Source: Cryptomeria japonica (Eukaryota; Streptophyta; Pinopsida; Cupressales; Cupressaceae). From it: 64,000 nucleotides of DNA. The DNA lies in contig NC_081413.1 of assembly GCF_030272615.1 (NCBI RefSeq), positions 165,908,580 to 165,972,579 on the forward strand, in the 5' to 3' direction. Below the pieces are notes generated by a model. That model did not search any database. It was not told the DNA's origin and was given only the letters and a program-made list of their open reading frames with translations. Numbering within the stretch: position 1 is the stretch's first letter; each line of letters opens with the position of its first letter. This document shows positions 1 through 12,486 of the stretch, one piece after another. Position numbers and translations under genes: made by a program.

Positions 1-2
1 AA

Positions 3-2776
3 CTGATGGCCACCGGTATGTAGACCAAAGGTAACCTATTTCAGCTAAATGCAAATATTAGTACATGCCTAATGGCTAAGTTTGATGATAGCTGGATATG
101 GCATAGGAGACTTTGCCATGTAAACTTTGACAATATTGTGAAGGCCAGTAAGATCAAGGTAGTTAGAGGATTGCTTATGCTGAGAAAACCAGAAAATCCT
201 TTGTGCAGAGAGTGTCAACTAGGGAAAATGTCTTCCTCAACCTTCAAAGGTAAATATTTCACCGCAGACAGTTTACTTGATCTCGTGCATACTGATTTGT
301 GTGGTCCTATGAAAACTAGGAGTGTGTAGGGAGATAGGTATTTTATGATTCTTATTGATGATTTCTCAATAATGATGGGGGTCACATTCTTGAAGGACAA
401 GTCTAAAGCCTTTGGAAAGTTCAAAGCCTTCAGAGCACTAGTTGAAAAAGAAAGCGGTAAGAGGATTAAGTGCCTAAGAACTGATCAAGGAGGTGAATTC
501 ACTTTCGGTGAATTCAACAAGTACTGTGAAGAGAACGACATAAAGAGGCAACTATCTACCCCCCAGACTCTACAACAAAATGGCCCTCAGAGAGAAACAA
601 CCAGACTGTAGTTGAAGCAACCATAACTATGCTGATCCAAGGAAAATTTGCTCACACTTTTTGGAGAGAAGTGGTGAGCACTATAGTCTACACAATGAAT
701 CAGATAGTCATAAAAAAGGGTACGGATAAAACACCTTATGAGTATTAGATCGGTAAGACACCAGTGGTAAGCTACTTTAGAGTGTTTGGTAGCAAATTTT
801 ATATCGAGAGGAGTGAACATCAGAGCAAGTTTGATGCAAAATGTGATGAGGGAATATTCCTAGGGTATTCCACAAAGAGCAAAGCTCTCAAATGTTTCAA
901 CAATAGGACTCAGAGAATTATTGAAATAATCAATGTTAGAGTTTATGAAACCTCTGAGAAAGCGGAGGAAATGGATAGTGAGCAAGTAGGAGAGGAACCG
1001 GTAGTAACCTTCTGGGAACCGGTTGTAAAACAACCTAACACCAGTAACAATGCTCCTACACCAGTAGATGCTGATGCAGATGAAGATGAGGATGTAGAAG
1101 AAAAGCAAGAGGAAACAACCAAGATCATTCCTAGGTATGTAAAGATGAATCATGATCCAAAGTAGATTATAGAAGATAAGGATGCAGGAATTCTTACAAG
1201 AAGAAAGGTCAGAGAAAATTCTTGCATGATCTCTGAATTTGAGCCTAAAACATTTCAAGAGGCACACAAAGATGAAGACTGGATCAAGGCAATGGAAGAG
1301 GAACTTGATCAGATAGAAAATAATGGTACATGGTCTTTGGTACCCAGACCTAAGCATAAAAATGTCATAGGCACCAAATGGGTTTTCAGAAATAAGTTGA
1401 ATGAAGATGGCATAGTGGTAAGAAACAAAGCTAGACTCGTGTGCAAAGGTTAAGCTCAAGAAGAAGGAGAAGACTATAGAGAAACCTTTGCTCCAGTAGG
1501 TAGATTGGAAGGAGTTCGTATGCTTCTTGCATATGCAGCCTTCAAAGGATTTAAAGTATATCAAATAGATGTAAAATTTGCATTCCTGAATGGAATACTA
1601 GAAGAGGAGGTGTATATAGAGCAACCAGATGGGTTTGCCCTATCAGAAGACAATGACATGGTGTGTAGGCTACATAAAGCCTTGTATGGACTAAAGTAGA
1701 CACCTAGAGCATGGTATGAATGCTTGCACTCCCATCTTGTGAAGATTGGATTTGAGAGAACAAGTGAAGATAGCAATATCTATCTGAAGTCAGAAGGAGA
1801 TCAAATTCTAATCTATGAGGTATTTGTTGATGACATAATTTTTGGAGGAGATGACAAGATGAGTCATGATTTTGCAGATGAGATGAAAAAGGAATTTGAG
1901 ATGTCACTTATAGGGGAGATTAAGTTCTTCATTGGAATACAGATTCAACAAATGAAAGATGGAATTATTATCACCTAGTCGAAGTATGTCAAAGAGGTAT
2001 TGAAGACCTTTGGCATGGAAGACAACAAACCGGTTGGTACTCTGATGGTGACCAGTTGTAAAATATCAAAGGAGGATGACTCAACATTGGTAAATGAGAA
2101 GGAATACCGATCGATGATTGGTAAGTTGCACTATGTAGTACATAGTAGACCAGACATTGCACATGCAGTGGGCATTATTGCACGGTTCCAGAAAAGCCCA
2201 AGATAATCCCACTTGGTAGTAGTCAAGCAGATTCTAAGATATCTGAAGGGAACTATTGACTATGGATTATGGTATCCATACAGTAATGATTTCAACCTGA
2301 AAGTGTTTATAGATGTTGATTGGGCAGGTAATGTGGACGACCGGAAGAGCACAACTGGTGGTGCATTCTTTCTTGGTGGTACACTAGTCTCATGGATGAG
2401 TAAGAAGCAGAGTTGTATCTCTCAGTCTACAACAGAAGCAGAGTATGTTGCAACATTTATGAACTGCACCCATACAATTTGGATGAAGCATGTATTAAAT
2501 GTCTTCAAAGTTCTTGTATCTGAACCGGTAAGTATATTTTGTGACAACACAAGTGCAATTAACATCTCCAATAATTTGGTTTTGCATGCTAGAACCAAGC
2601 ACTTTGAGCTCAAGTATCATTTCTTGAGGGAGAAGGTTCAAAACAAAGAGGTTGTATTGGAACATGTTTCCAGTAAGGAGTAGTTAGCAGACATATTCAC
2701 CAAGCCTCTACCAAAGGCTACCTTTACCTATTTGAGAGGTGAATTAGGGGTGCTTCACCTTCAAGAGGTGAACTAA
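3..2776 (+). pseudogene. Copia-A pol (integrase, RT, RNase H), decayed
   Basis: Would encode the copia polyprotein that makes and integrates cDNA. The frame is open from base 3, with stops at 21 and 327. The GAG-pre-integrase His/Cys region (WHRRLCH, CRECQLGK) comes first. The integrase core follows with first Asp in VHTDLC and second in RTDQGGEF; a frameshift near 582-590 disrupts the part with the third acidic residue. From about 611 one frame runs to a natural stop at 2774-2776, interrupted at about 748, 1163, 1451, 1697, 1976, 2204 and 2681. The RT motif FVDD is at 1823-1834, and RNase H ends with IFTKPLP. With about nine stops and a frameshift it cannot give a full product. The same protein in Copia-B allows direct residue comparison. 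Confidence 0.92.
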
Positions 2777-3010
2777 AGGTGTGTGTTCCACATCAGTCAG
2801 GTCTTCCATTGATATATATTTTTTTGGATTGGTGTGTTGAAGGATGCTACTCCTTAGGGGGAGCAACATAGTGGAACATAGATCTGTATACCTCCACTTT
2901 GACATTGTTGTCAAAGGGGAAGAAGATGTGAAGCGGAAAATATATCTGCCGTATTGGGGAGAAGATGTGAAGCCGAATCAGAAAGAGATCTTTGTATACT
3001 GCCATCAATG

Positions 3011-3024
3011 CTAAAGGAGGAGAT
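3011..3024 (+). other. Polypurine tract of Copia-A
   Basis: CTAAAGGAGGAGAT lies directly before the TGTTGG start of the 3' LTR, the expected place for plus-strand DNA priming. Two more purine-rich stretches, near 2858 (AGGGGGAGCAACA) and 2915, lie upstream in the 3' untranslated region. Copia-B has the equivalent arrangement. Confidence 0.7.
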
Positions 3025-4538
3025 TGTTGGCATGTGTGCAGAGCATGATGACATGATGATTTTGTATGTTGTCATTGATGTCAATATGCTGAAGTATGAA
3101 CCGGTATGTTGTAGTAAGCAAACTGGCAAGAGAACCGGTATAATGATGTAAATTGGTATTTGTGAAAAAGTGAAGCAATATGTCTTGTTCAAAGTGAACC
3201 GGCATGTTGGTATGAGAACCGGTAAATGGAAGTTTTATATTGGGGTTTCATTTGGCATGACTACCGGTTGGTAGTCTCAGCTTCAGGGTTTCCGGTTGAT
3301 GCATTCCAAGATTGTGCGATTCAACCGATGACATCTTATGATGAGTTAGCATTGTAATGTAGACCAAATAAGTGTTGCCACGTTAGCCTTGTGCACATGA
3401 AGGATTTCCTTGAGGATCTTGCATGGAGATCAATCCTATCTACCTCGGGAATGTGCGAAGTCTCTGTAAATGGTGGAGAGGGCGTGATGAGTTATCAGCT
3501 TCCTGAAGCGGCAAAGAATGAACATTGGAGAACATCTTGAGATCTGTTCAAGACTGTTGTATTCAATGTAGTGTGATTAACAGTCAGGATTGAACAGACT
3601 AGATTATAAAACCTAAATGTTTAGGGTTTAGGGTTTATGCTACTGACCTATCTGTTTCCTATAAGGTCAATGATGTTTTTCATTTTGAAGGTGTTGGAAA
3701 ATGTTATGTGTGTATCCAAGTGAAGAGATAATTGATTCTCGCCATACCACAAAAGTGTGTTGATACCTACAAAGTGTGATTGCAGAAGAGGAGGAGCTAA
3801 AATGGATCTACCCTGGCATTAAGTGCTGTTATCAGATCAGTGTACTACCTATTGACTTCTAACCATTTCAGCAGTTGGAAAATCCCTTAATCAGGTAGCT
3901 TTAACAGGCTTTTGTGTAAATCCTTTAATAGGGTGAATCATTTCAATAAGTTCTTTAAATCCTCTTGCGAGGTAACCTTTAACAGGGTTCTAACCCTTAA
4001 CCAGGTATTTAGCCATCAATTGATCGGGTGATCCCTAACAGGATCGGTTCCTAGAAGAACCTATTGTAATAGTCTTTAACCGGACTAGGCTCCTAACAGA
4101 GCGGACTTCAAAAGAGTGCAAGAACAGCTTGTGGGTATTCATCCCCATCGTGGTTTTTTCCTAGTTAGGTTTCCACGTGAAAAATCAGTGTGTCATGTGT
4201 GATGCCTTTCATGTGATGGTTTATTATTTTATGTCAAACTGGTAAAATATGTTGAACTACCAGTCATTATATTTTTGATGATAGATTACTTGTTTATGCA
4301 TAAGGGTGAAGTGGAAATGAGGTATTAGATTGTATGGAAAGCTAAGGGTTACTGGTTTATGTCTTTCACATTCTCACTGTGTTTTACCAGTAGTAATCTG
4401 GTTTAGACTGGTGTTAGTGCTTGTCAGTCAAGTGCACTAATTGCAGTCAAACTGGCTAAGGAAAAGTGTTTTTTCTTGTACTGATTCACCGCCCCTCTCC
4501 ATACCAGTTTGGTACTAACTGTTTATCATTAACTTATC
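3025..4538 (+). repeat. 3' LTR of Copia-A
   Basis: Begins TGTTGGCATG right after the polypurine tract. Near 4130-4190 it carries the block with GTTTCCACGTG that, in reverse complement, also marks the LTRs of Copia-B (ACGTGGAAAACC), so the two are related families. The U3 part holds a cluster of ACCGGT motifs (3100-3296). The right end is blurred: homology to Gyp-A integrase starts at about 4542, and no clear terminal CA follows GGTACTAACT. No second copy is in the window. Confidence 0.75.
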
Positions 4539-4541
4539 AAA

Positions 4542-7500
4542 TTCTACCTCAAGAGGCAAAATATCTTCTGAACCATAAACCAAATAGTAAGGTGTGGTAC
4601 CAGTGGTTGTGCGGACACTAGTTTGATAGACTTAGAGAGTTGGATTTAGTTGAAGATGCCAATCTTGTCTAGTGTCGTTGACAACTTTCTTAAATTTTTT
4701 CAAAATATTCTTATTTTTTGCCTCAGCTGGACTATTGCTTTGGGGATAGTAGGGCGTCGCAAAATGTTGTTGGATTTGAAATTGTTCGCAAATTTCACTC
4801 ACTTCTTGATTTTTGAAGGGTCTATCGTTGTCTGTTACAATGCACATGGGCTCAATATCTGCAAATGATGTAATTCAAAATGAATTTATCTATTTGATTT
4901 CCTATTGTGAAGGTCATTGAGATCGCTTCAACCCATTTGGTGAAGTACTCAGTAGCTGTGAGTATAAACTTATGTCCATTGGAGGAGGTAGGCTGTATTT
5001 TCCCCACAAGATCCAATCCCCACTATGAAAATGGCCATGGTGATGTTATTGGTTGAAGATCTTGAGCAGGTGCATAGATCAAGTTTCCATGTATTTGGAA
5101 TTGCTTGCATCTTTGGAAATACTTGTAAGCATCCTTTTCCATTGTAGGTCAATAATAACCTATTCGCAACAATGTTTTTGCTAGAGCTGGTCCAGAAGAA
5201 TGTGCCCCATATATGCCATCATGGAATTCTTTTAGGGTGATTTGTGCCTCCTCAACATTGAGGCATTTGAGCAAAGTGTCATCTACACTCTTTCTGTACA
5301 AAGTATCAACAATGATTAAATATCTTTCTGATTGTTAGATGAGTGCCTTTCTTTGGTTTTGTGAAAGATTAAGAGACATATATTAATCGTGAAGGTATGC
5401 ATATATATCTCTGTACCATGGGGACTCAGGTCCTGCTATCATACATACATATTTAGTGGATGGTATTTCATAAGTTGGTACAATGAATTGTTCCACTTGA
5501 AAGTCAAAGTGAGTCCCATTGTTAGGTATATCCAAGAGAGAGCCTACTATTGCCATTTCATTAGCTATCTTGTTTTGCACTCTTGGTATTTGTTCAAATG
5601 TTACATTGGTGAAGTGTTGTTTGTATTCATCCACCAATTGTTTGTAGGGCGACATCTTATTATCTTTTGTACTGTAATCATCATTGACTTGGTTGGTAAT
5701 AAGCTATGAGTCTCCAAAGACTTGTAGTTCCATGATTTTTCATTGTAGTGCAGTACAAAATCCTATCACCAGGGCTTCATATTCAACAATGTTATTGGTG
5801 CAAGGGAAGCTGACCTGAATGATTTGGGAAAATCTCATTGAGGAGTTATGAATAGAATTTCTACTCCTTCTCCATGATTTGTGTGAGACCCATCAAAGTA
5901 TAGTTTCCAGTTTGTTTGTGCTGATAGTGCAATTACTGATTCATCTAGAAAATCTACCACCATCGGATGACTGTCTTGTAGGGGTGCCTCTACAAGTTGA
6001 TATGCTATGATCTACCCCTTGATGGATTTTCTATTGACGTATTCAATGTCAAATTCACTGAGTATCATGACCCACTTTGAAAGCCTTCCAGTTAATGCTG
6101 CTTTGTTCATCAAGTACTTGAGTCGATCGAAGTGTACAATGAGCTGGACTTTATGACTCAACATATAGTGTCTCAATTTTTGTGATGCAAATACTACTAC
6201 AAGACATGCTCTTTCTATTGGTGTGTAATTGAGTTTGTATCTAATGAGTGTTCTACTAATGTAGCAGACAACTCTTTCTTTTCCTTATTCATCATGTTGT
6301 GCTAGAAGAGCACCTAAGAAGGAATTTGTTGCAGCTATATACATGAGTAATGGTATCACATGTATGGGTAGAACCAAGATTGGTGTGGACAAAAGATATT
6401 ATTTTAGTGTCTGGAATGCCTCTTGGAATTGTTGTGTCCATTTTAATGTGACACCTTTTTTTAAAAGATGTTGGGATGATTGGCACTTTTCTGCCAATTG
6501 GGTGATGAAATGCCTTATGGATTGTAATATGCCCTACAGACTTCTGAGCTGCTTGATTGTAGTGGGTGATGGCATGTCTACAATGCATTTTAATTTCTTT
6601 GGATCTATTTCAATGCCGCAATTGGAGACAATGAATCCAAAGAGTTTGCCAAATGTTACTCTGAAAACACATTATTTTGGATTGAGTCGTACATTGTATT
6701 GCTCAAGTCTATCAAAGATCTTAGCCATTATGTCTAGATGATCATCCCTTGTGTTGGATTTTGCTAGAAAATCATCTACATAGTCTTCCATGATTGTGTG
6801 TATCATGTCGTGAAATAAGGTGGTCATTGCCCTTTGATAAGTAGCACCTGCATTTTTAAGGCTAAATGACATCACATTCCAGCAATATGTTCCTAACGGA
6901 TAAGTGAATGTTGTCTTAGGTTGGTCTTCTGGTGTAATTTTTATTTGATTATAACCAAAAAAACCATCCATGAGTGATAGCATTTCATTTCAAGGTATCA
7001 AGTCAACTATCATGTCTATGTTAGGGAGTGCAAAATCATTCTTTGGGCAAGCCTTGTTGAGATCTTTGAAGTCGGTGCAGACCTTGATACCTCTAGCATG
7101 CTTGGTTACTGGGACTAGATTTGAAATCCACTCAGCATAGTCTTTGGGTCTAATGAAACCCACTTTCAACAATTTTTGTAGCTAGATTTTGACCAACAAA
7201 GCTATGTGAGGGTGCATCTTCCTGAGTTTCTACTTATATAGTTTTACTCCTGGCAGGAATGACAAATGATGTAAGGCCAGTTCAGTATCTAACCCTGGCA
7301 TATTTGCATAAGACCATGCAAAATTGATTGGTCTTTGTTTAAAGAATTGGATAAACTTATCTTTTTCTATTGGATTCAGGGACTTTGCTAGGTGTATATT
7401 ACGAACATTTTGAGCATCACCAATGTTGATTTCTTTGGTTTCTTCTACCAATAATGTTGATTGTCCTTTATCAATATGAAGAGTGTCCATTTTGTTATGA

Positions 7501-9489
7501 GTAATGTGCTCTGCTTCATTATCATTGTCTTGATTGGAAGAGGAGTTTGCTTTTCCAAAATATGCAGTTATGTCCATATCTATTGCAAAGCCAGCCTTGT
7601 GATCATCATAAAGGAGTTTGTCCCTTGCACCCAATAATTCAACTATGGCTTCATCTTTTTGAAACTAGTCTAATTGTGGTTTTTGTTTTTGCTCCCAATC
7701 TATTAAGTGAGGATACATAAGACAAAGATCTCGTTCTTCTGCTGGAGGAGATGTTGTCGAGAGCATACAAATTCTATTGCTGTCGTAGAAATATTTGACA
7801 GATGGTGGATAGATTGATATATCTTCATATTTAATTCCATCATCTTTGTTTGTTGGTTATGATAAGCTCTGAAGACTGAATATGTGCTACAACTATGGGT
7901 AGATAGGAATTCATAATCATGTGAATCAGTAGTTACACTCTCTTCATAGGTTTCTCTGTTGAATTCCTCTTCATCAATTTCCTCAATTGGAGATAGAGGA
8001 GTTTCATTTGTGTTGATGATATCTAGGAGAGTAGTCTGATTTGTATCTTATTCTTCCATGATAGAGACCTCATTAAGTGCTTGAATGATAGATAGGGGCA
8101 ATATGGAATCACCATCTCTTGTTGGTGCTATATATGTTTTTGTTGAGGATCTTGTTGATAATGATAATGATGTAGATATATTTGATGCTAGTGCAATCCC
8201 CATTTCCATCACTGCTGCAATCGCTGTTTGCATAACTATATTTACATGGGAAGCAGGTTGAAAAATTGTTCGCAATATGTTGCTTGTTGATTCAAAATTC
8301 TGATTTCCTTTTGTTGTTGTGAAACTCTGAATTGTTGGGGAATTTGGTTGGGGTATTTTTCTCCGCCTTGTTAATCTAGTGTATCCCAAACCCCAATTCT
8401 TAGGATTTTGTGTAGGTAATATGGGCTCAAAGATGCCTCATGCATGTGCCCCCAAGGCCGTGGTTCCATCATAACCATGGCGTTTTAACATTTTAAAACT
8501 ATTACCATATTGTTCTAAAAGGAGTTGGACATTTGGAGTATCATTTTCTTCTCTGTACAACCATCCATTTATATCTTCTTCTAAATATTCTTCATTGAGT
8601 CCTCCCCACCGGATGGAGGAGCAATCATCAGAAAACTAAATGATTTCTTTTCCTTTGTCTTTGTCTGTCAATTGCGGTAATGTTCTCCCAAAGGATCGGG
8701 GAGATAGCTGCCCTACAGGTTATGTCCCAAAACATGAGTACTCACTACACCCTTCATCCTTGATTTGGAGAGGAGGTGTTGTGGGTGTGCAAGGTGTTGA
8801 ACCTAGTGTTTTTGCAATCTTTTGGGATTCCATTTGTAAGTGGAGTGGATTTACCTAATTGTTTGGTACTTGATTATCTATGCTCGCCCTTAAATAATTA
8901 CAGTGTTGAAAAGGGTTTGGGTCACCATGAATGGTGATCTCAATGCCATTGTATGGGAACTTAACACATTGGTGAAAAGTCGATGGTAATGCCTGCATGG
9001 TATGTATCCATGGGCGGCCTAATAGCATGTTGTATCCCAATTCTTTGCTAGGGCCTAAAAGGTGATATCTGTTGTAACTGGTCCCACTTGTACTAGCAAA
9101 GTCACTACACCCTTAGAAGGGAGTTCCTCATCATTATAAGCTTTGATATTGATTCTCTTGGTAGGATCAATATAATGTTCAGAATATCCTAAAGCTTTAA
9201 TCAAATGCAATGTGCATATGTTAATGCTAGCTCCACTATCTATAAGTACTCTTCAAACCTTCTTTCAGTGAATTAAAGCTTCAAAGTGTAAGGGATCATT
9301 ATGTATGGGTCTGTCTGTAGGTATATCCTATTTAGTGAATGTGACTTTTGAAGCAGCCAAGTTTCCAACCATGGACTGGAATGTGTTATCATCAATATCT
9401 TTGGTAATAACTGAATCTTGTAATGCTTTGTCAAGGACTTCCTTATGAGCAGACGAGATGCGCAGTAACTCAAATAATGAAATTTGAGC
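4542..9489 (-). pseudogene. Gyp-A pol (protease, RT, RNase H, aRNase H, integrase), decayed
   Basis: Reading down the minus strand: aspartic protease with DSGA at 9229-9240 and the conserved LLGRPWIH segment near 9025; a linker with a G-patch-like motif (HGYDGTTALG, near 8480); RT from about 7630 with YVDD at 6771-6782; RNase H (6550-6000); a second, plant-type RNase H (about 5900-5500); then integrase, whose core shows GLDLVGK, VTDND and a degraded third motif (SPAEAKNK for the usual GQAEASNK). The integrase breaks off after EVE at 4542, about 100 codons short of the Gyp-C end. Stops and frame changes occur throughout. The second RNase H places it in the Tat lineage. Confidence 0.88.
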
Positions 9490-11635
9490 TGGAGTTCATT
9501 TCAATTGATCCACCATATTGTAATACTAGTTATTGGAGGGGGATTTGATGGCACCCCTTGTAATTTGACCTTTGATCTTCTAGTGATGATAACACAGTCT
9601 CTTCTCTTGGGATTTATTATGATTGTAGCCACCATTTCATCTCCTGCACTAAGTGTGTTTATGGCATAATCAAATGCGATATTAGTATAGTTGGCGGTGT
9701 TGTTTTGTGCATTGGAACTAGAAGACTTTCCTTTGTCATGCTTGACAAAAGGATCCTTGAAAATGGTATGATTTGTGTTTGGTGTTTTATTGGCATCCAT
9801 AGTAATGTCGCCTTGATCAATGAGATCTTGTATGAGGTTCTTCAACTTGTAGCAAGTTGTTGTCTTGTGACCTTTATTGCGGTGGTATTTATAGAAATCA
9901 TTGTCATTCCACCGAGCTGGATTGAATGGACTGAGTTCATATGGCCTAGCTTTTGGTAGAGTTTTGGTATTACTTTGTATTAACTTTTTGAGTGCTGATT
10001 CAATAGGTTCGCCAAGGGGTGTAAAGTTTCTTCTGGGTGCACCTACCCTTGGTGGTCTTGTTTATCTAAGTTTGATTCTTATTGGCAGAATCAACTGGTC
10101 CTTGTATATATACTGCTGGTTGAACTCTATTTACAACATGGGCATCAACAACTCTGTCACTTGTGACATTTTTGTTCCTAGGCCAAAATTTTGGCCTTTC
10201 ATTGTTTGTACTTGCAACTGGCCCGTTATCTTTGTGGTGTTTCAATATCCCTTTCCCTAATAAGCCTCTTTCACACTTGATGCCTTTCTTCGTGATGTCC
10301 TTAAAATTTCTTAGGCACTGCATTTGCAATGGATACTTAGTTTGTGGCAAAAGGTTTTCATTGAAAATGTCTACTTGTTCAACTTTAGGGATATGACTAA
10401 GACATCTGCGGTATAGGCCCCTCCATCTTTGCAAGAATGTAGTGAAGGTTTCTCCTTCCTTTTTATTTGTTGCACGTAAATCCATCAAGGTAACTAGATT
10501 ATCTATATTGAATGCAAAGTTTGATATGAATTAATCAACCAGTTTTCCCCATGAAGCAATCTTGGGTGGGAGGTGTGAAAACCATTCCAATGCTATCCCT
10601 CTAAGACTTTTGGAAAATAGCCTCATTAAGTATGTATCTTCGTGGGATACCAATACATGCCGTGAATAATTCCCTAGCATGATCTCATGGATCACCTTTC
10701 CCTCTATACTTGTCAAACTTTGGAGTTTCAAAATGCGGGGGAAATGGTGTCATGTACAAATTTCTATCAAAAGGATATGGACGAAGGTCCTCCATTGTAT
10801 AGCTCTTTTTATCATTAAATATTTGCATACTGATCATCTGCTTCTAAAGATTCTCCATTTGTTGAGTTAGGATCTCTCTTTGACTCAATGGTGTGATGAC
10901 TTGATAAACATTTCCCACAAAAGGGATAGTGTTGGAGTATCTTGGAGCTTGCTGAAATATGGACTGACCATGTAATTGTGCACCATAAGTCCCACCGGGT
11001 GGTGTAAAGTATGCAAATTGTGTATTGACATTCAACTGAGCTGAGATAGTTGTTCCTTGATTCACATTTTGGCCACTGTAGGTGGATCCAATAGGAACTA
11101 AAATTGAAGGTTGAGTTATACTTGTTGAAGCAGTATTTTGAACTATTGTAGCTTGCATTGTTATGCTGGGCATTGTCTGGGATGTAACATGAGTACTTGT
11201 TGATGCCACTATTGACTATGTTGAAGTTGTAGTCACTTGAGTATCTTGAGAGACACCCTAGGTTGATGTAGCAAGTGCTTCTTGAGTTTGTGTAACAATA
11301 GGCACTTGACTAATTTTTTGATTCAATGTCACTCCTGGCGGCAATATTGCTAAAATGTCCACCGCTAGAGGTAACTTGGCTCCATCTTGGACTAAAAGTG
11401 TGATATATATGTCCCTATCATTGTTTATGAGGGTGTTGAGGATCATAAGCGTTGTTGGATCTTGTTGGGCTGCCTCTAATTCTTCTTTTGTCAGACTATG
11501 TTGTATCTCATCAATGGTAGGCAACCTATTTGTGTTTGTTGGTAAGGTTGCAGGTCTTCGACCCTATGTTTGTTGATTTGTGGACAAATTCATATTGCAT
11601 GTGGGGTTAATCGAAGGGTCATTATTAGGATCCAT
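9490..11635 (-). pseudogene. Gyp-A gag, decayed
   Basis: Encodes the capsid/nucleocapsid precursor. The likely start is ATG at 11635-11633 (MDPNNDPSINP). After an N-terminal Gln/Thr-rich part (11258-10844) comes the retrotransposon gag domain (about 10731-10390) with motifs MRLFSKSLRG, WFSHLPPK and FLQRWRGL. A nucleocapsid-like finger lies near 9895-9850. The family pattern is C-x2-H-x4-H-x4-C, but here the first Cys reads as Tyr (YKYHRNKGHKTTTC). In-frame stops separate five open segments. Gag and pol look like one original reading frame, as in the better preserved Gyp-C. Confidence 0.85.
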
Positions 11636-11878
11636 CTTGTGTTTTGCCTTTTGAGTACATGTTAATGGCATGAATGTTATTCCAAAGTGATCTTGACTCT
11701 TTAAGACTCTATAATGTGAATGCAAGACTCAACTACATGCAAGGTCCTATAAAGACACACTATTGAGGATATTCGAATGGGAAATGACCATATCCTTTCA
11801 AACATATGCAACTAGGTATGTTTCTTAGACTCTCTAAAGACTAAAATGCAGACAATGAAATCTATGAATGAAGACTCG

Positions 11879-12157
11879 CTATCTAGGATTTCGGAATTCA
11901 AACACAAGGCTTTCAACGTATTTCCGAAATGCTTCTAGTTCTGCCTCTTCTTTGATTTGATTTTTGAGGTCTATGTCAATTTGTACTGACTTCTGAACTT
12001 CATCATATAGGACAACTTGAACTATGTCATATTGATCTTGATCAACTATCAATTCCTCAACAAGAATATTCAAACCATTAATTATTTCTAATTGAACATT
12101 GTTTGGCCCAAGCTTGGGTTTCTCAAATGGGATCTTATTGTCTCCTTTCAGACCCAT
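11879..12157 (-). CDS. Small ORF, copy 1, in Gyp-A leader (unknown protein)
   Basis: Intact 92-codon ORF, ATG at 12157 and stop at 11879-11881, between the LTR and gag of Gyp-A. The product starts MGLKGDNKIPFEKP and is acidic in its middle (Asp/Glu/Gln-rich), with a Lys/Glu helix-like C-terminus. I recognise no family. Its reality is supported by a second diverged copy of exactly the same length immediately upstream (12208-12486). No counterpart was seen in the leaders of Gyp-B or Gyp-C. It may be a leader protein or a captured fragment. Confidence 0.5.
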   Translation of the reverse strand: MGLKGDNKIPFEKPKLGPNNVQLEIINGLNILVEELIVDQDQYDIVQVVLYDEVQKSVQIDIDLKNQIKEEAELEAFRKYVESLVFEFRNPR

Positions 12158-12207
12158 ATGCAGACTATGTAGAACCTAGGAATGATTGACACTTTTCTTT
12201 AAGAACT

Positions 12208-12486
12208 CTAATGAGGATTTAGAAACTCTGCTATGGTCTTTTCAACAAATTTTCTGATGGCTTCCTTTTGAGCTGCCTTTTTGATATTTTTCCTCAATTT
12301 TTCATCAAGACAGACATATTTCTGGATCTCATTGTCTATGGCAGTTTCAACTATGTTGTACTGGACACAATTAACTTTTAATTCCTAAGCGAGGTTGTCC
12401 AAACGATCAATTATTGCTAATTGGTCATTGTTTGGCCCAAGATCGGGTTGTTCAAATGGAAATTCGTCGTCTCCTTTTAGACCCAT
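12208..12486 (-). pseudogene. Small ORF, copy 2, in Gyp-A leader (one internal stop)
   Basis: Same 279-base length and same start (MGLKGD) as the ORF at 11879-12157, and ending in the similar EFLNPH against EFRNPR. Shared blocks include LGPNN, QLxII, QYxIV and a C-terminal Ala/Glu/Arg-rich helix. One in-frame TAG falls where copy 1 has Glu (NLA-stop-EL against NILVEEL). The copies differ at many residues but no indel breaks the frame, which suggests the duplication is older than the decay, or that selection kept the frame for a time. Confidence 0.5.

Larger units (their letters stand above)
1..4538 (+). mobile_element. Copia-A: Ty1/copia LTR retrotransposon, 5' part outside window
   Basis: Right-hand part of a plus-strand Ty1/copia element. 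The order GAG-pre-integrase, integrase, reverse transcriptase, RNase H, polypurine tract and 3' LTR is visible. The 5' LTR, gag and protease lie left of the window. The element abuts the integrase of minus-strand Gyp-A, so the simplest reading is that Copia-A inserted into Gyp-A and the missing Gyp-A 3' end lies further left. The exact right end is uncertain by about 20 bases: the expected terminal CA could be at 4528 or 4538, or be mutated at 4520. Confidence 0.85.
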
